Shown piece by piece: positions 35,043 to 43,585 of a stretch of DNA of 64,000 nucleotides. The notes below the pieces were generated by a model that was given only the letters and a program-made list of their open reading frames with translations, was not told the origin of the DNA and did no database searches. The position numbers and the translations under genes are program-made. Every line of letters begins with the position of its first letter. Positions within the stretch are counted from its first letter, which is position 1. The stretch lies in the NCBI GenBank assembly GCA_963812255.1, contig CAWEUM010000002.1:124001-188000 (forward strand), given 5' to 3'. Source of the DNA: DATJGR01 sp963812255 (lineage in GTDB: Bacteria; Pseudomonadota; Gammaproteobacteria; Pseudomonadales; Azotimanducaceae).

Positions 35043-35534
35043 ATGTACGGTATCCACTCAGAAGTCCAACGCCGCGTCATGCCGTTGCGCTTGCGATCTT
35101 CGGTCTATCTCTTATTCGGCGGCGTATGGCTCAGCGGTTGCGTCTGGCTGGTGCTGCACAGCTTTTTCGAAGCGTCCAATGCGTTCGGTGCGGTTCAGCA
35201 TCCCTGGGAATCGACGCTGTTGAAAATCCACGGTGGACTGAGTATCGCGCTAGCGTATCTGTTCGGTTGGGTGATGGCACGACACGCGTCGGAAGGATGG
35301 CGTCAGCGTCGACGCCGCATCAGCGGCGGGCTGTTCACGTGCATCATTGCCATCCTGTCGGTGTCCGGATTCATGCTCTTTTTCGTCGCGGACGATGTCT
35401 GGCAGTCTACGATTGGACGCGTACACGAAGTCCTGGGCTTGCTCGTGACATTGTCTGCAATCGAACATTGGCGCGTGATGAACCGCCGCACAACCGCAGC
35501 GAACTCACCTGACCCGTCATCAAACACGCGTTAG
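35043..35534 (+). CDS. Four-helix His-rich inner-membrane protein, possible cytochrome b
   Basis: A 163-residue membrane protein with four predicted helices (SVYLLFGGVWLSGCVWLVL, IHGGLSIALAYLFGWVM, GGLFTCIIAILSVSGFMLFF, LGLLVTLSAIEHW). Histidines sit at helix ends (VLHSF, KIHGG, MARHA, RVHEV, IEHW), a pattern that can ligate b haems, as in DUF4405 or PepSY-associated membrane proteins. ATG 35043 starts 10 bases after the FMN-binding gene. Its likely job is to feed quinol electrons to the flavinylated partner. Haem binding is inferred, not proven. It converges with murF, the stops overlapping by four bases. Confidence 0.72.
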   Translation: MYGIHSEVQRRVMPLRLRSSVYLLFGGVWLSGCVWLVLHSFFEASNAFGAVQHPWESTLLKIHGGLSIALAYLFGWVMARHASEGWRQRRRRISGGLFTCIIAILSVSGFMLFFVADDVWQSTIGRVHEVLGLLVTLSAIEHWRVMNRRTTAANSPDPSSNTR

Positions 35535-36919
35535 CGCGCCGCCAAGCTGAGCGCGAGTGCGGCGCTGAACTTTTGCACGAAGTCGTTGACCCAGAAAACC
35601 CGGTTCGATCCTTTGACGAGCACGACGTCGCCCGATTGCAGTTCGGCCACCATGCGCTGCAGCGGCAATTCAGCGACATCGTCAGCGCGCGCCAACTGCT
35701 GGCGTGAGTGCAGGCTCGCCCACAGCGGCGCCATCCCCTCGCCCACGCATGCGACCCTGTCGATTCGTTCGCAGTGCGGCGCGAGTTGACGATGGAACTC
35801 CGCGCTGCCCTCGCCCAATTCGCGCATCTCCCCAAGTATCGCGAAGGTTCTGCGCGCGCCTTCGCTGGCGAGTCCGCGTAGTGCAGCGGTCATGCTGGTC
35901 GGATTAGCGTTGTAGCTGTCGTCGATGATCTCGATACCGCCAATCGACATGCGCGATCCGCGACCCTCCGGAACGATGGAATCGGGTAGTGCCACGGCGC
36001 GTTCCAGCGGCAGTTGTGCCGCGACGAGGCATGCCAGCACCGCGGCCAACGACATCGCTCGATGTTCGCCACCGCCCGGTACCCGTGCCTCGTACATCTT
36101 CCCGCCAATCCGAAACGTCGCGGTACGGGTCTCCGGACGATATTCCCGCAACGATACGTCTGCCGCATCGGAACGACCGAACGTGACCGTGCGGGCCCGT
36201 ATCGGAGTGCCCGTCGTGGCGAGATCATCAGGCAGCACCGCGATGCCCCCGTCGGCGAGGCCATCGCAGATGCTCAGTTTTTCGCGCCGCAGCGCATCGA
36301 TCGACTCGAAATACTGCAAGTGCGCCGGCCGCACGTTCAACACCAATGCAACACTCGGCATCACGAGCTTCGCCAGCGGCTCGATTTCGCCAGGGTGATT
36401 GGTGCCGATCTCGAGTACCGCGGCAGGCGCGGATCGCGGCGTGCGGGCCAGCGACAACGGAACCCCCCAGAAATTGTTGAGACTTCCGGACACCGGCGCG
36501 CACCCGAGCGCTGCCGCGAGGAACGACCGCACCGTGGTCTTGCCACTGCTGCCCGTCACCGCGAACACCGGGCCGGTGAATCGCTTGCGCGCCGCGCGGC
36601 CGAGCGCCCACAGCCCATCCAACGTATCGGCAACGCGCAGTTCGGGCAGCTCAGTGCCGCTCGCGCGGTGCGTCATTGCACCAACGGCACCGCGCTGTTG
36701 CGCGATATCGATGTACGTGTGGCCGTCTCGATCGGTTCGGCTGTCCGTGTTGAAGCGCGGCCCGGGATCTCCGAGCAGGGCGACGAAAAGATCACCCGCG
36801 CTCAGCGTGCGCGTATCGATGCTGACGCCGAGCACATCGGGACCGTCAACGGCGGGTACGCCGACTGCGTCGCATGCATCGCGCCATTGCCAGACAACTT
36901 CACGATCCGCTTCACTCAC
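35531..36919 (-). CDS. murF: UDP-N-acetylmuramoyl-tripeptide-D-alanyl-D-alanine ligase MurF
   Basis: A 462-residue Mur ligase that adds D-Ala-D-Ala to the cell-wall precursor using ATP. The N-terminal substrate domain has GVSIDTRTLSAGDLFVAL. The ATP loop is FAVTGSSGKTTVRSFLAAAL, followed by LNNFWGVPLSLARTPRSAPA, LEIGTNHPGEIEPLAKLVMP and the C-terminal IIDDSYNANPTSMTAALRGL. These are diagnostic of MurF. It is separated from the usual mraY-murD cluster and transcribed alone, divergent from sppA. Length is normal. Confidence 0.95.
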   Translation of the reverse strand: MSEADREVVWQWRDACDAVGVPAVDGPDVLGVSIDTRTLSAGDLFVALLGDPGPRFNTDSRTDRDGHTYIDIAQQRGAVGAMTHRASGTELPELRVADTLDGLWALGRAARKRFTGPVFAVTGSSGKTTVRSFLAAALGCAPVSGSLNNFWGVPLSLARTPRSAPAAVLEIGTNHPGEIEPLAKLVMPSVALVLNVRPAHLQYFESIDALRREKLSICDGLADGGIAVLPDDLATTGTPIRARTVTFGRSDAADVSLREYRPETRTATFRIGGKMYEARVPGGGEHRAMSLAAVLACLVAAQLPLERAVALPDSIVPEGRGSRMSIGGIEIIDDSYNANPTSMTAALRGLASEGARRTFAILGEMRELGEGSAEFHRQLAPHCERIDRVACVGEGMAPLWASLHSRQQLARADDVAELPLQRMVAELQSGDVVLVKGSNRVFWVNDFVQKFSAALALSLAAR

Positions 36920-37073
36920 GGTTGACGACTCATCGTTTCAAAATTCCTGCAACGGTGGTCCACTTCAGCACAGCGCTTACCGCCTCTCAAGTGATTGAAG
37001 GACTATCGATGTGCGCTTTCATTTTGTTGTCGATGTCGGGAGAATCGCGACCTTTCTGTGATCGGGAACATCG

Positions 37074-38876
37074 ATGGCTGAAGGATCCTCGGTTCGAGGC
37101 TGGCTGAGCAGGCTAGGTCGCGCGCTGACGACCACCCGTGTCTTCGTCGCCAATCTGCTGTTCGCTGTATTGGTCGTCGCAGTGATCGCGCTGCTCGTGT
37201 CCGGGGGCGGACGGCTCACGGTCCCCGACAAGGCCGCGCTGGTGATCGCGCCGGAGGGTACCATCGTCGAACAGACGACCCAATCGGCATCGTTCGAGGC
37301 GCTGTTCGGCCCGAACGACGTTGCCGGCGAAACGCGCTATCAGGATCTGATCGACGCGCTCGATACAGCCAAATCCGACAACAGAATCGCAGTCGTCGTA
37401 CTCGATCTGGAGCATCTGAGCGGAGTCAGTCCCGCGCACCTCAGCGGCTTGGGGGACGCGATATCGGAGGCCAAGGCTGCGGGCAAGGAAATCGTCGCAG
37501 TCGGCGACTCCTATACGCAGGCCCAGTACTACCTGGCGTCGTTCGCCAACACCATCTACATGCATCCGATGGGCCAGGTGCTGCTGACCGGATTCGGCGC
37601 ATATCAGAGTTATTACAAAGGTCTGCTCGATCGATTGAAGGTCAAAGTCCACGTCTATCGTGTAGGCGTGTACAAGGCAGCGGTCGAACCCTATACACGC
37701 GCTGACATGTCGAGTGAGGCGCGTGAAGCGAATCGCGCGATGATCGACGAACTCTGGCACGACTACATCGCCCGGGTTGCGGCCAACCGCAAGCAGACCC
37801 CCGATCAGGTGAACGACTATGTGGACCACTACGAAGCGATCCTTGCGGCGGCGCACGGCGACATGGGACGCGCAGCACTCGACCGCGGTCTGGTCGATGC
37901 GTTGGTTTCGCGGGACGAAATGCGCAAGCGATTGATCACGAAAGTTGGCGAATCCGAGGGCACGTTTCAGCAGATCAACTTCGATGACTACATTCGCGCC
38001 ACGCATCTCGTGCAGCCTCCGTCGCTCAATGAGATTGGTGTAGTGGTCGCCAGCGGCATGATCCTGCCAGGTGATCAACCACGCGGCACGATTGGAGCCG
38101 ACAGCCTGTGCGAACTGATCCGCAACGCGCGACTTGATGCGCACATCAAGGCGGTCGTGTTGCGCGTCGATTCACCCGGCGGCGCGGCGATATCCTCGGA
38201 GGTGATCCGCCAGGAGATCGAACAGCTACAGGCAGCTGGAAAACCGGTCGTGGTATCTATGGCGGGTGTGGCAGCATCGGGCGGCTACTGGATATCCGCG
38301 ACGGCCGACGAAATCTGGGCGGCACCGACGACGGTAACGGGTTCGATCGGCATCTTCGGCATGGTGCCGACGTTCGAAGACAGCCTTGCGGCAATTGGGG
38401 TCGCTCGTGACGGCGTCGGATCCACGCCACTCGCCGGTGCGTTGGATCCTTTCGGCGGCATCTCGAAAACGATGGGCCGCATTCTGCAGGCGAATGTCGA
38501 GAGCGGGTATACGCGCTTCCTCGACCTCGTCGCGCGTGGCCGCGGCATGACGCCAGAGCAGGTAGATGAGATTGGCCAAGGTCGCGTTTGGACCGGCCGC
38601 AAAGCAAAAGAACTTGGACTCGTCGATGCGCTGGGCCAACTTCCCGATGCAATAGCGGCCGCCGCCAAGCGCGTCGGCGTGACCGACTATCAGGTACGCT
38701 TCATTCAAAAGCCACTTTCGACACGCGAGCAGTTGCTGCAACAGATCGCGGGGGGTATGAGTTTCACGACGGCCGCCCGCTGGTCGGACTGGACGCGCGC
38801 GCTCAGAGACCTTGCGCGTCTCGACGATCCGCTGCACACGTATGCACTCTGCGAGGCATGCAATTTCTCATTCTGA
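37074..38876 (+). CDS. sppA: Signal peptide peptidase SppA, long form
   Basis: A 600-residue membrane-anchored serine protease that degrades cleaved signal peptides. One N-terminal helix (VFVANLLFAVLVVAVIALLV) precedes two tandem peptidase domains. The general-base lysine is in VGVYKAAVEPYTR of the first domain and the nucleophile serine is in VAASGGYWISATADEIWAAP of the second, as in the 67-kDa enzyme of enterobacteria. Its start is ATG 37074, 154 bases from the divergent murF. A short GSRP-type signal is absent, consistent with an anchored rather than secreted form. Confidence 0.94.
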   Translation: MAEGSSVRGWLSRLGRALTTTRVFVANLLFAVLVVAVIALLVSGGGRLTVPDKAALVIAPEGTIVEQTTQSASFEALFGPNDVAGETRYQDLIDALDTAKSDNRIAVVVLDLEHLSGVSPAHLSGLGDAISEAKAAGKEIVAVGDSYTQAQYYLASFANTIYMHPMGQVLLTGFGAYQSYYKGLLDRLKVKVHVYRVGVYKAAVEPYTRADMSSEAREANRAMIDELWHDYIARVAANRKQTPDQVNDYVDHYEAILAAAHGDMGRAALDRGLVDALVSRDEMRKRLITKVGESEGTFQQINFDDYIRATHLVQPPSLNEIGVVVASGMILPGDQPRGTIGADSLCELIRNARLDAHIKAVVLRVDSPGGAAISSEVIRQEIEQLQAAGKPVVVSMAGVAASGGYWISATADEIWAAPTTVTGSIGIFGMVPTFEDSLAAIGVARDGVGSTPLAGALDPFGGISKTMGRILQANVESGYTRFLDLVARGRGMTPEQVDEIGQGRVWTGRKAKELGLVDALGQLPDAIAAAAKRVGVTDYQVRFIQKPLSTREQLLQQIAGGMSFTTAARWSDWTRALRDLARLDDPLHTYALCEACNFSF

Positions 38877-38904
38877 GATGATGCATCGAGTTGCCGCTGC
38901 GAGC

Positions 38905-40401
38905 CTATTGCCAGCCGTATGCGTTTTTCATGATGAAGTAGATCTGGTTCTGTTCGATGACGCCGTGCACCTGATCCGCGCCAGGGCCGCGGGAATAAAC
39001 CGGGACGTCTTCGCCACCGTGCGTCTCCGCCGACATCGGAATCAACGCTTCCTGTAGATAGTCCGGCGCGGTGGTATCGACATTCGTCAGATCGGGACGC
39101 TCAACAGGAGCCGGGACGAAATTTTTCGCCCAGTGCGGAAAGTGTTTGGTGCCCGTCGGTTGCTGGTCCGATGCCTCGAGCGCACCCGGCCCGTTGGCGT
39201 ATTCCAAAGTCGTATAAGGCTTGCCGGTTCCGTCGAGTTCGAGACTGCCGTCAGGCGCCTTGGCCTTGCCCAAGATCGGATTGCCGCGCGCGGGATAACC
39301 GCTGATCATCAGCGTGTGGCTGTGATCAGCAGTGGTGATGATCAACGTGTTTTTCACATCTGTGCTCTGATCGGCTACCGCCACAGCGTCGGCGAATGCG
39401 ATACCGTCGGTGAGCGCGCGATAGGCGTTGCCCGCATGGTGCCCGTGATCGATCCGCCCGCCTTCCACCAACAAAAAGTAGCCCTTTGGATTCTGCGCCA
39501 GAATCGCGATCGCCTTCGCCGTCATCTGCGCGAGGGTCGGCTCGCTGGGTGCCTGCGTCGCCCGGTCGGCATCGAAATGCAGATGATCCATCGAGAAGAG
39601 TCCCATGACCTGGATACCGGGAACGACTGGCACCTGAGCGAGTTGCATAGCGTTCCAGATGAATACGCGCTGCGGATGTCCGGCCTTCCACGTATCAATC
39701 AGATCGCGTCCGTCGGCGCGAATGCCATGCTGATCGGGCTGCGCCGGATCGGCCGTATCACTTGGCAGAAACAGCGCGCGGCCGCCGCCAAAGATCACGT
39801 CGATGCCGTGACCATGGGAAAAATCCACCAACTGTCGCGCGATGTCGTGACAGCCCGCCGCTTCCGCCTCCGCCGGTGTCGTGACGTCGGACTCCCAGTC
39901 TCTGCTCGGAGTATGCGCATAGGTTCCGGCCGGCGTGGCATGCGTGATCCGCGTCGTTGTGACAATGCCCGTCGATAAGCCGCGATCGGCTGCCTGTTCG
40001 AGCAAGGTCGGGATACTCGCTGCGGCGGCGCCGTCACATTGTCCCGTCGTCACGGATGGGGCTTCACCAAGCACTGCGCTGCGCGTCTTTTCCCCGGTCA
40101 TCATCGCGGTAATCGTGCCGGCCGATTCACCCACCTGATAGTCGTAGGTATACGTTTTCGACAACGCAGTATCCGGGAAGCGCTCGAACGACAGCACATT
40201 GTCTTCACCGGAGCCGCCGCGACGCTGGCCGTCCAGTATTCTCGTTGCGGTCACCGTCGCGATACCCATCCCGTCGCCAACGAACAAGATCACGTTGCGC
40301 GCCTTGGCCGAGGCGTCAGCGGCGGACTCTGTTGCTTTGGTGGCACAACCGGCAAGAATGAGCAGAAAGCCGAAAACCGGAACGATACATCGTGTTTTCA
40401 T
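38905..40401 (-). CDS. Alkaline phosphatase, lipoprotein
   Basis: A 498-residue PhoA-superfamily enzyme hydrolysing phosphomonoesters at the cell surface or in the periplasm. The lipobox LLILAGC puts a lipid on Cys19. Metal motifs seen are ARNVILFVGDGMG, GGRIDHGHHAGNAYRALTDG and IITTADHSHTLM. The nucleophile serine lies in YQVGESAGTITAMMTG; the residue before it is Glu where most relatives have Asp. The ATG overlaps the gor stop in ATGA, so it is translated with glutathione reductase. No Pho box is visible, and phosphate control from its own promoter is therefore unlikely. Confidence 0.9.
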   Translation of the reverse strand: MKTRCIVPVFGFLLILAGCATKATESAADASAKARNVILFVGDGMGIATVTATRILDGQRRGGSGEDNVLSFERFPDTALSKTYTYDYQVGESAGTITAMMTGEKTRSAVLGEAPSVTTGQCDGAAAASIPTLLEQAADRGLSTGIVTTTRITHATPAGTYAHTPSRDWESDVTTPAEAEAAGCHDIARQLVDFSHGHGIDVIFGGGRALFLPSDTADPAQPDQHGIRADGRDLIDTWKAGHPQRVFIWNAMQLAQVPVVPGIQVMGLFSMDHLHFDADRATQAPSEPTLAQMTAKAIAILAQNPKGYFLLVEGGRIDHGHHAGNAYRALTDGIAFADAVAVADQSTDVKNTLIITTADHSHTLMISGYPARGNPILGKAKAPDGSLELDGTGKPYTTLEYANGPGALEASDQQPTGTKHFPHWAKNFVPAPVERPDLTNVDTTAPDYLQEALIPMSAETHGGEDVPVYSRGPGADQVHGVIEQNQIYFIMKNAYGWQ

Positions 40402-41756
40402 CGGACAGGCTCGCGCATGGTGACGAATTCCTCTGCCGCAGTCGGGTGGATGCCGATGGTTGCGTCGAACTGAGCCTTCGTCGCACCGGCCTTCAGCGCG
40501 ACGCCGATACCTTGAATGGTCTCGCCGGCATCGGGCCCGACCATGTGCGCACCGACCACGCGATCGGAATCGGCATCTACGATCAGCTTCATCAGCGTGC
40601 GCTCGTTGCGCCCGGTCAGAGTGTGCTTCATCGGCTTGAAGGTCGATTCGTATACCTTCAGATTCGGGTATTGCCGCTTTGCCTGCGCTTCCGTCAAGCC
40701 GACCGCGCCGATATTGGGTTGGCAGAAAACCGCCGTTGGGATGTTGGTGTAGTCGAGCACACGGTCGGCGCCGTTGAACAGATTGTCTGCTACGACCATG
40801 CCTTCCGCGATCGCGACGGGTGTCAATTGAACGCGATCGATGACGTCGCCGATCGCATAGATGTTGTCGACGTTGGTTCGAAAGTGATCGTCGACCGCAA
40901 TCGCGCCTCGCGGTGTGAGTTCGACGCCCACCTCCGCCAAGCCGAGGTCCGCCGCGTTCGCCAAACGACCCGTGGCAAAGAGTACGAGGTCAGCTTCGAG
41001 GACGCGACCATCGGTGAGCACGACGCGCCGGGTTCCGCCAACAGCGCGTTCGACGCGCGCGACCTGCGTATCGAATTTCAGATCGATGTGCTTTTCGCGC
41101 AATTCGTTCGCGACGAACGTACGAACCGAGTCATCGAATCCGCGCAAAAACAACGGGCCGCGATACAACAGCGTTGTCGCCGCGCCGAGACCATGAAAAA
41201 TACCGGCGAACTCCACCGCGATATAGCCCCCTCCGACGACGATGACGCGCTCGGGAAACGACTCGAGATAGAACGCTTCATTTGATGTGATGACATGATC
41301 GCGACCCGGAATGTCTGGCACATGCGGCCAGCCTCCGGTCGCGACCAATACGCGCTCCGCGGTAACGGTCTGTCCATCGTCAATCTGAATCGTGTGACGG
41401 TCCCTTAGCCGCGCATGGCCGGTGATGATTTCGACGCCGGCGCCGTCCAGAAGATCGCGATAGATACCGTTGAGGCGTTCGATCTCACGTGTCTTGTTGT
41501 CGCGTAACGTCGGCCAGTCGAATTTCGCGGCACCCCCCGTCCAGCCATAGCGAAGCGCGTCCTCGAAGTCTTCGGAAAAATGCGATCCGTACACGAACAG
41601 CTTCTTTGGCACGCAACCGACGTTCACACACGTGCCGCCAAGATAGCGGCTCTCCGCGACCGCCACGCTGGCACCATAGCGCGCAGACATGCGACTGGCC
41701 CGCACTCCGCCGGAACCGGCGCCGATGACGAACAAATCGTAGTCCCAGTTGGGCAC
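40398..41756 (-). CDS. gor: Glutathione-disulfide reductase
   Basis: A 452-residue FAD/NADPH disulfide reductase that keeps glutathione reduced. I choose GTG 41756 because GAAGGG lies six bases upstream; TTG 41780 lacks a ribosome site. The FAD fold is YDLFVIGAGSGGVRASRMSA, the redox disulfide GGTCVNVGCVPKKLFVYGS, the NADPH fold ERVIVVGGGYIAVEFAG, and the C-terminal catalytic His-Glu is in GIHPTAAEEFVTMR. The next gene on the strand, an alkaline phosphatase, overlaps its stop. It faces away from the TPP enzyme. Confidence 0.95.
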   Translation of the reverse strand: MPNWDYDLFVIGAGSGGVRASRMSARYGASVAVAESRYLGGTCVNVGCVPKKLFVYGSHFSEDFEDALRYGWTGGAAKFDWPTLRDNKTREIERLNGIYRDLLDGAGVEIITGHARLRDRHTIQIDDGQTVTAERVLVATGGWPHVPDIPGRDHVITSNEAFYLESFPERVIVVGGGYIAVEFAGIFHGLGAATTLLYRGPLFLRGFDDSVRTFVANELREKHIDLKFDTQVARVERAVGGTRRVVLTDGRVLEADLVLFATGRLANAADLGLAEVGVELTPRGAIAVDDHFRTNVDNIYAIGDVIDRVQLTPVAIAEGMVVADNLFNGADRVLDYTNIPTAVFCQPNIGAVGLTEAQAKRQYPNLKVYESTFKPMKHTLTGRNERTLMKLIVDADSDRVVGAHMVGPDAGETIQGIGVALKAGATKAQFDATIGIHPTAAEEFVTMREPVR

Positions 41757-41903
41757 CAGAATCCCTTCAGAGGCGAGCAAGCGGCGAGCCTAATCGATCG
41801 GTCTCGGATTGCAAAGCGACCGCAACAGTTGACGGCTACGACACCAGTTGGGAATCGCTGCGACGCTGCCGTAGACTCGATGCCTTTCCACGTGATGCCT
41901 TCT

Positions 41904-41945
41904 TGTTGGGAGTCGTCCGTCAACTGTTGGGAGTCATCGATGAAC
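41904..41945 (+). repeat. Tandem 21-bp imperfect repeat over a ribosome-binding site
   Basis: Two adjacent 21-bp units (41904-41924 and 41925-41945) match at 17 of 21 positions and share TGTTGGGAGTC. The second unit holds the GGGAG ribosome site and the ATG start of the TPP enzyme; in the first unit the position equivalent to ATG reads GTC. It looks like a recent local duplication of the start region. Confidence 0.75.
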
Positions 41946-43484
41946 GGTGCCGAAAGCCTGCTGCAAACCCTCGTCACATGCGGCGTCGAGGTGTGCTTCA
42001 CGAACCCCGGCACGTCGGAGATGCATTTCGTCGCCGCGCTCGACAAGCAGGACGGTATGCGCAGCGTGCTCGGATTGTTCGAAGGGGTGGTCACCGGGGC
42101 TGCAGACGGCTACGCGCGCATGACAGGAAAACCCGCGTGCACGCTGCTGCACCTTGGTCCGGGACTCGCCAATGGTTTGGCCAACTTGCACAACGCTCGG
42201 CGAGCCCGGGTGCCCCTCGTGAACGTCGTTGGCGATCACGCGACGTACCATCGTCATCTGGACGCACCGTTGACATCGAATATCGCAGGGTTTGCGGAAC
42301 CGGTGTCGGGGTGGATCAAAGCATCGGCTTCGTCGCAGGATGTCGCCACCGACGGTGCCGCCGCGGTGGCAGCGGCACTGACCCCGCCCGGTCAGATCGC
42401 AACGCTGATCCTACCTGCCGATACGGCATGGGGACCAGCATCCGGGCCCGCGAAGCCGGTATCGGCAGCGGGCCGCGTGGTGCCAGGCGTTGGCGTCATC
42501 GATGACGCTGCCGTCGCGCTGCGCTCCGGCGAGCCGTGTGCATTGCTTTTGAACGGCGCTGCGCTCACCGAACGCGGGCTCATGATTGCCAGCCGGATTG
42601 CACAAAACACCGGCGCGCAACTGTTCGCCGACACATTCGTGACGCGCGTTGCACGCGGCGCCGGTCGTGTGGATGTACAACGCGTGCCGTATTTCGGTGA
42701 ACAGGCGGCCGAAGTGCTGGCGCCGTATCGTCATTTGATTCTCGTCGCCACCAAAGCGCCGGTGACGTTCTTCGCTTATCCCGGCAAACCGAGCGAGCTG
42801 ACACCGGACGGCTGTACCGCACATACGCTGGCGACACCCGAGCAGGATGCGCTGGCGGCCCTCGAAGCACTTTGTGAGGCACTCGGCGCGGGTACGGCGA
42901 CGCCACTGACTACATCGCGCGCCGAGATGGCCTTGCCGCGCGGTGCACTCACGCCGCAAAGTGCAGCCCAGGCGCTCGGCTGTCTGTTGCCGGAAGATTC
43001 GATCGTCGTCAACGAGGCCGCGACATCCGGGTTCGCGATTCCAATGATGACGGCAGGTGCCCCTCAACACGACTGGCTTGACCTCACCGGCGGTGCAATC
43101 GGGCAAGGATTGCCGACCGCAGTGGGTGCGGCCGTCGCCTGCCCGGGGCGGCGCGTGCTGGCACTCGAAGGCGACGGCGCAGGCATGTATACGTTGCAAG
43201 CATTGTGGACGATGGCGCGCGAACAGCTGGATGTCACCACGGTGATATTCGCGAATCGCAAATATGCGATTCTTCAGGTCGAACTGTTGCGGGTCGGCGC
43301 CGGCAATCCGGGCCGCAAGGCGCAAGACATGCTGTCGCTGAATCGTCCCGATTTGGACTGGGTGAAGCTGGCCAACGGCATGGGCGTACCCGCAACCCGC
43401 GCCGGCACCGCGGAGGAGTTCAACAACCAGTTGGCCAGTTCCTTGGCTGCACCCGGGCCGAGTTTGATCGAAGTAGTGCTGTAG
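41940..43484 (+). CDS. Thiamine-pyrophosphate enzyme, acetolactate-synthase-like
   Basis: A 514-residue ThDP-dependent enzyme of the acetolactate synthase / benzoylformate decarboxylase family. N-terminal catalytic-Glu region is VEVCFTNPGTSEMHFVAALD with Glu in GLFEGVVTGAADGYARMTGK. The ThDP-Mg motif is ALEGDGAGMYTLQALWTMAR with Asn in VIFANRKYAIL. GGAIGQGLPTAVGAAVACPG is also typical. The start ATG 41940 has GGGAG at seven bases. No regulatory small subunit or ilv gene is near, and the sequence looks unlike true IlvB, so the substrate may be another 2-oxo acid. It stands alone upstream of ugd. Confidence 0.85.
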   Translation: MNGAESLLQTLVTCGVEVCFTNPGTSEMHFVAALDKQDGMRSVLGLFEGVVTGAADGYARMTGKPACTLLHLGPGLANGLANLHNARRARVPLVNVVGDHATYHRHLDAPLTSNIAGFAEPVSGWIKASASSQDVATDGAAAVAAALTPPGQIATLILPADTAWGPASGPAKPVSAAGRVVPGVGVIDDAAVALRSGEPCALLLNGAALTERGLMIASRIAQNTGAQLFADTFVTRVARGAGRVDVQRVPYFGEQAAEVLAPYRHLILVATKAPVTFFAYPGKPSELTPDGCTAHTLATPEQDALAALEALCEALGAGTATPLTTSRAEMALPRGALTPQSAAQALGCLLPEDSIVVNEAATSGFAIPMMTAGAPQHDWLDLTGGAIGQGLPTAVGAAVACPGRRVLALEGDGAGMYTLQALWTMAREQLDVTTVIFANRKYAILQVELLRVGAGNPGRKAQDMLSLNRPDLDWVKLANGMGVPATRAGTAEEFNNQLASSLAAPGPSLIEVVL

Positions 43485-43585
43485 CGGCATCCCGGTGCGT
43501 CGGTGCGCCTTACATCCGAGACGTCGAATCATCTGTGCGGGCTTGCTAGTGTAAGCGGCCGTTTTCAGACTACGAGTAGGTATCG

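Noticed and set aside
41580..41939. Long N-terminal extension of the TPP enzyme
   Set aside because: It is antisense to gor; the ATG at 41940 has a good ribosome site and starts the family homology.
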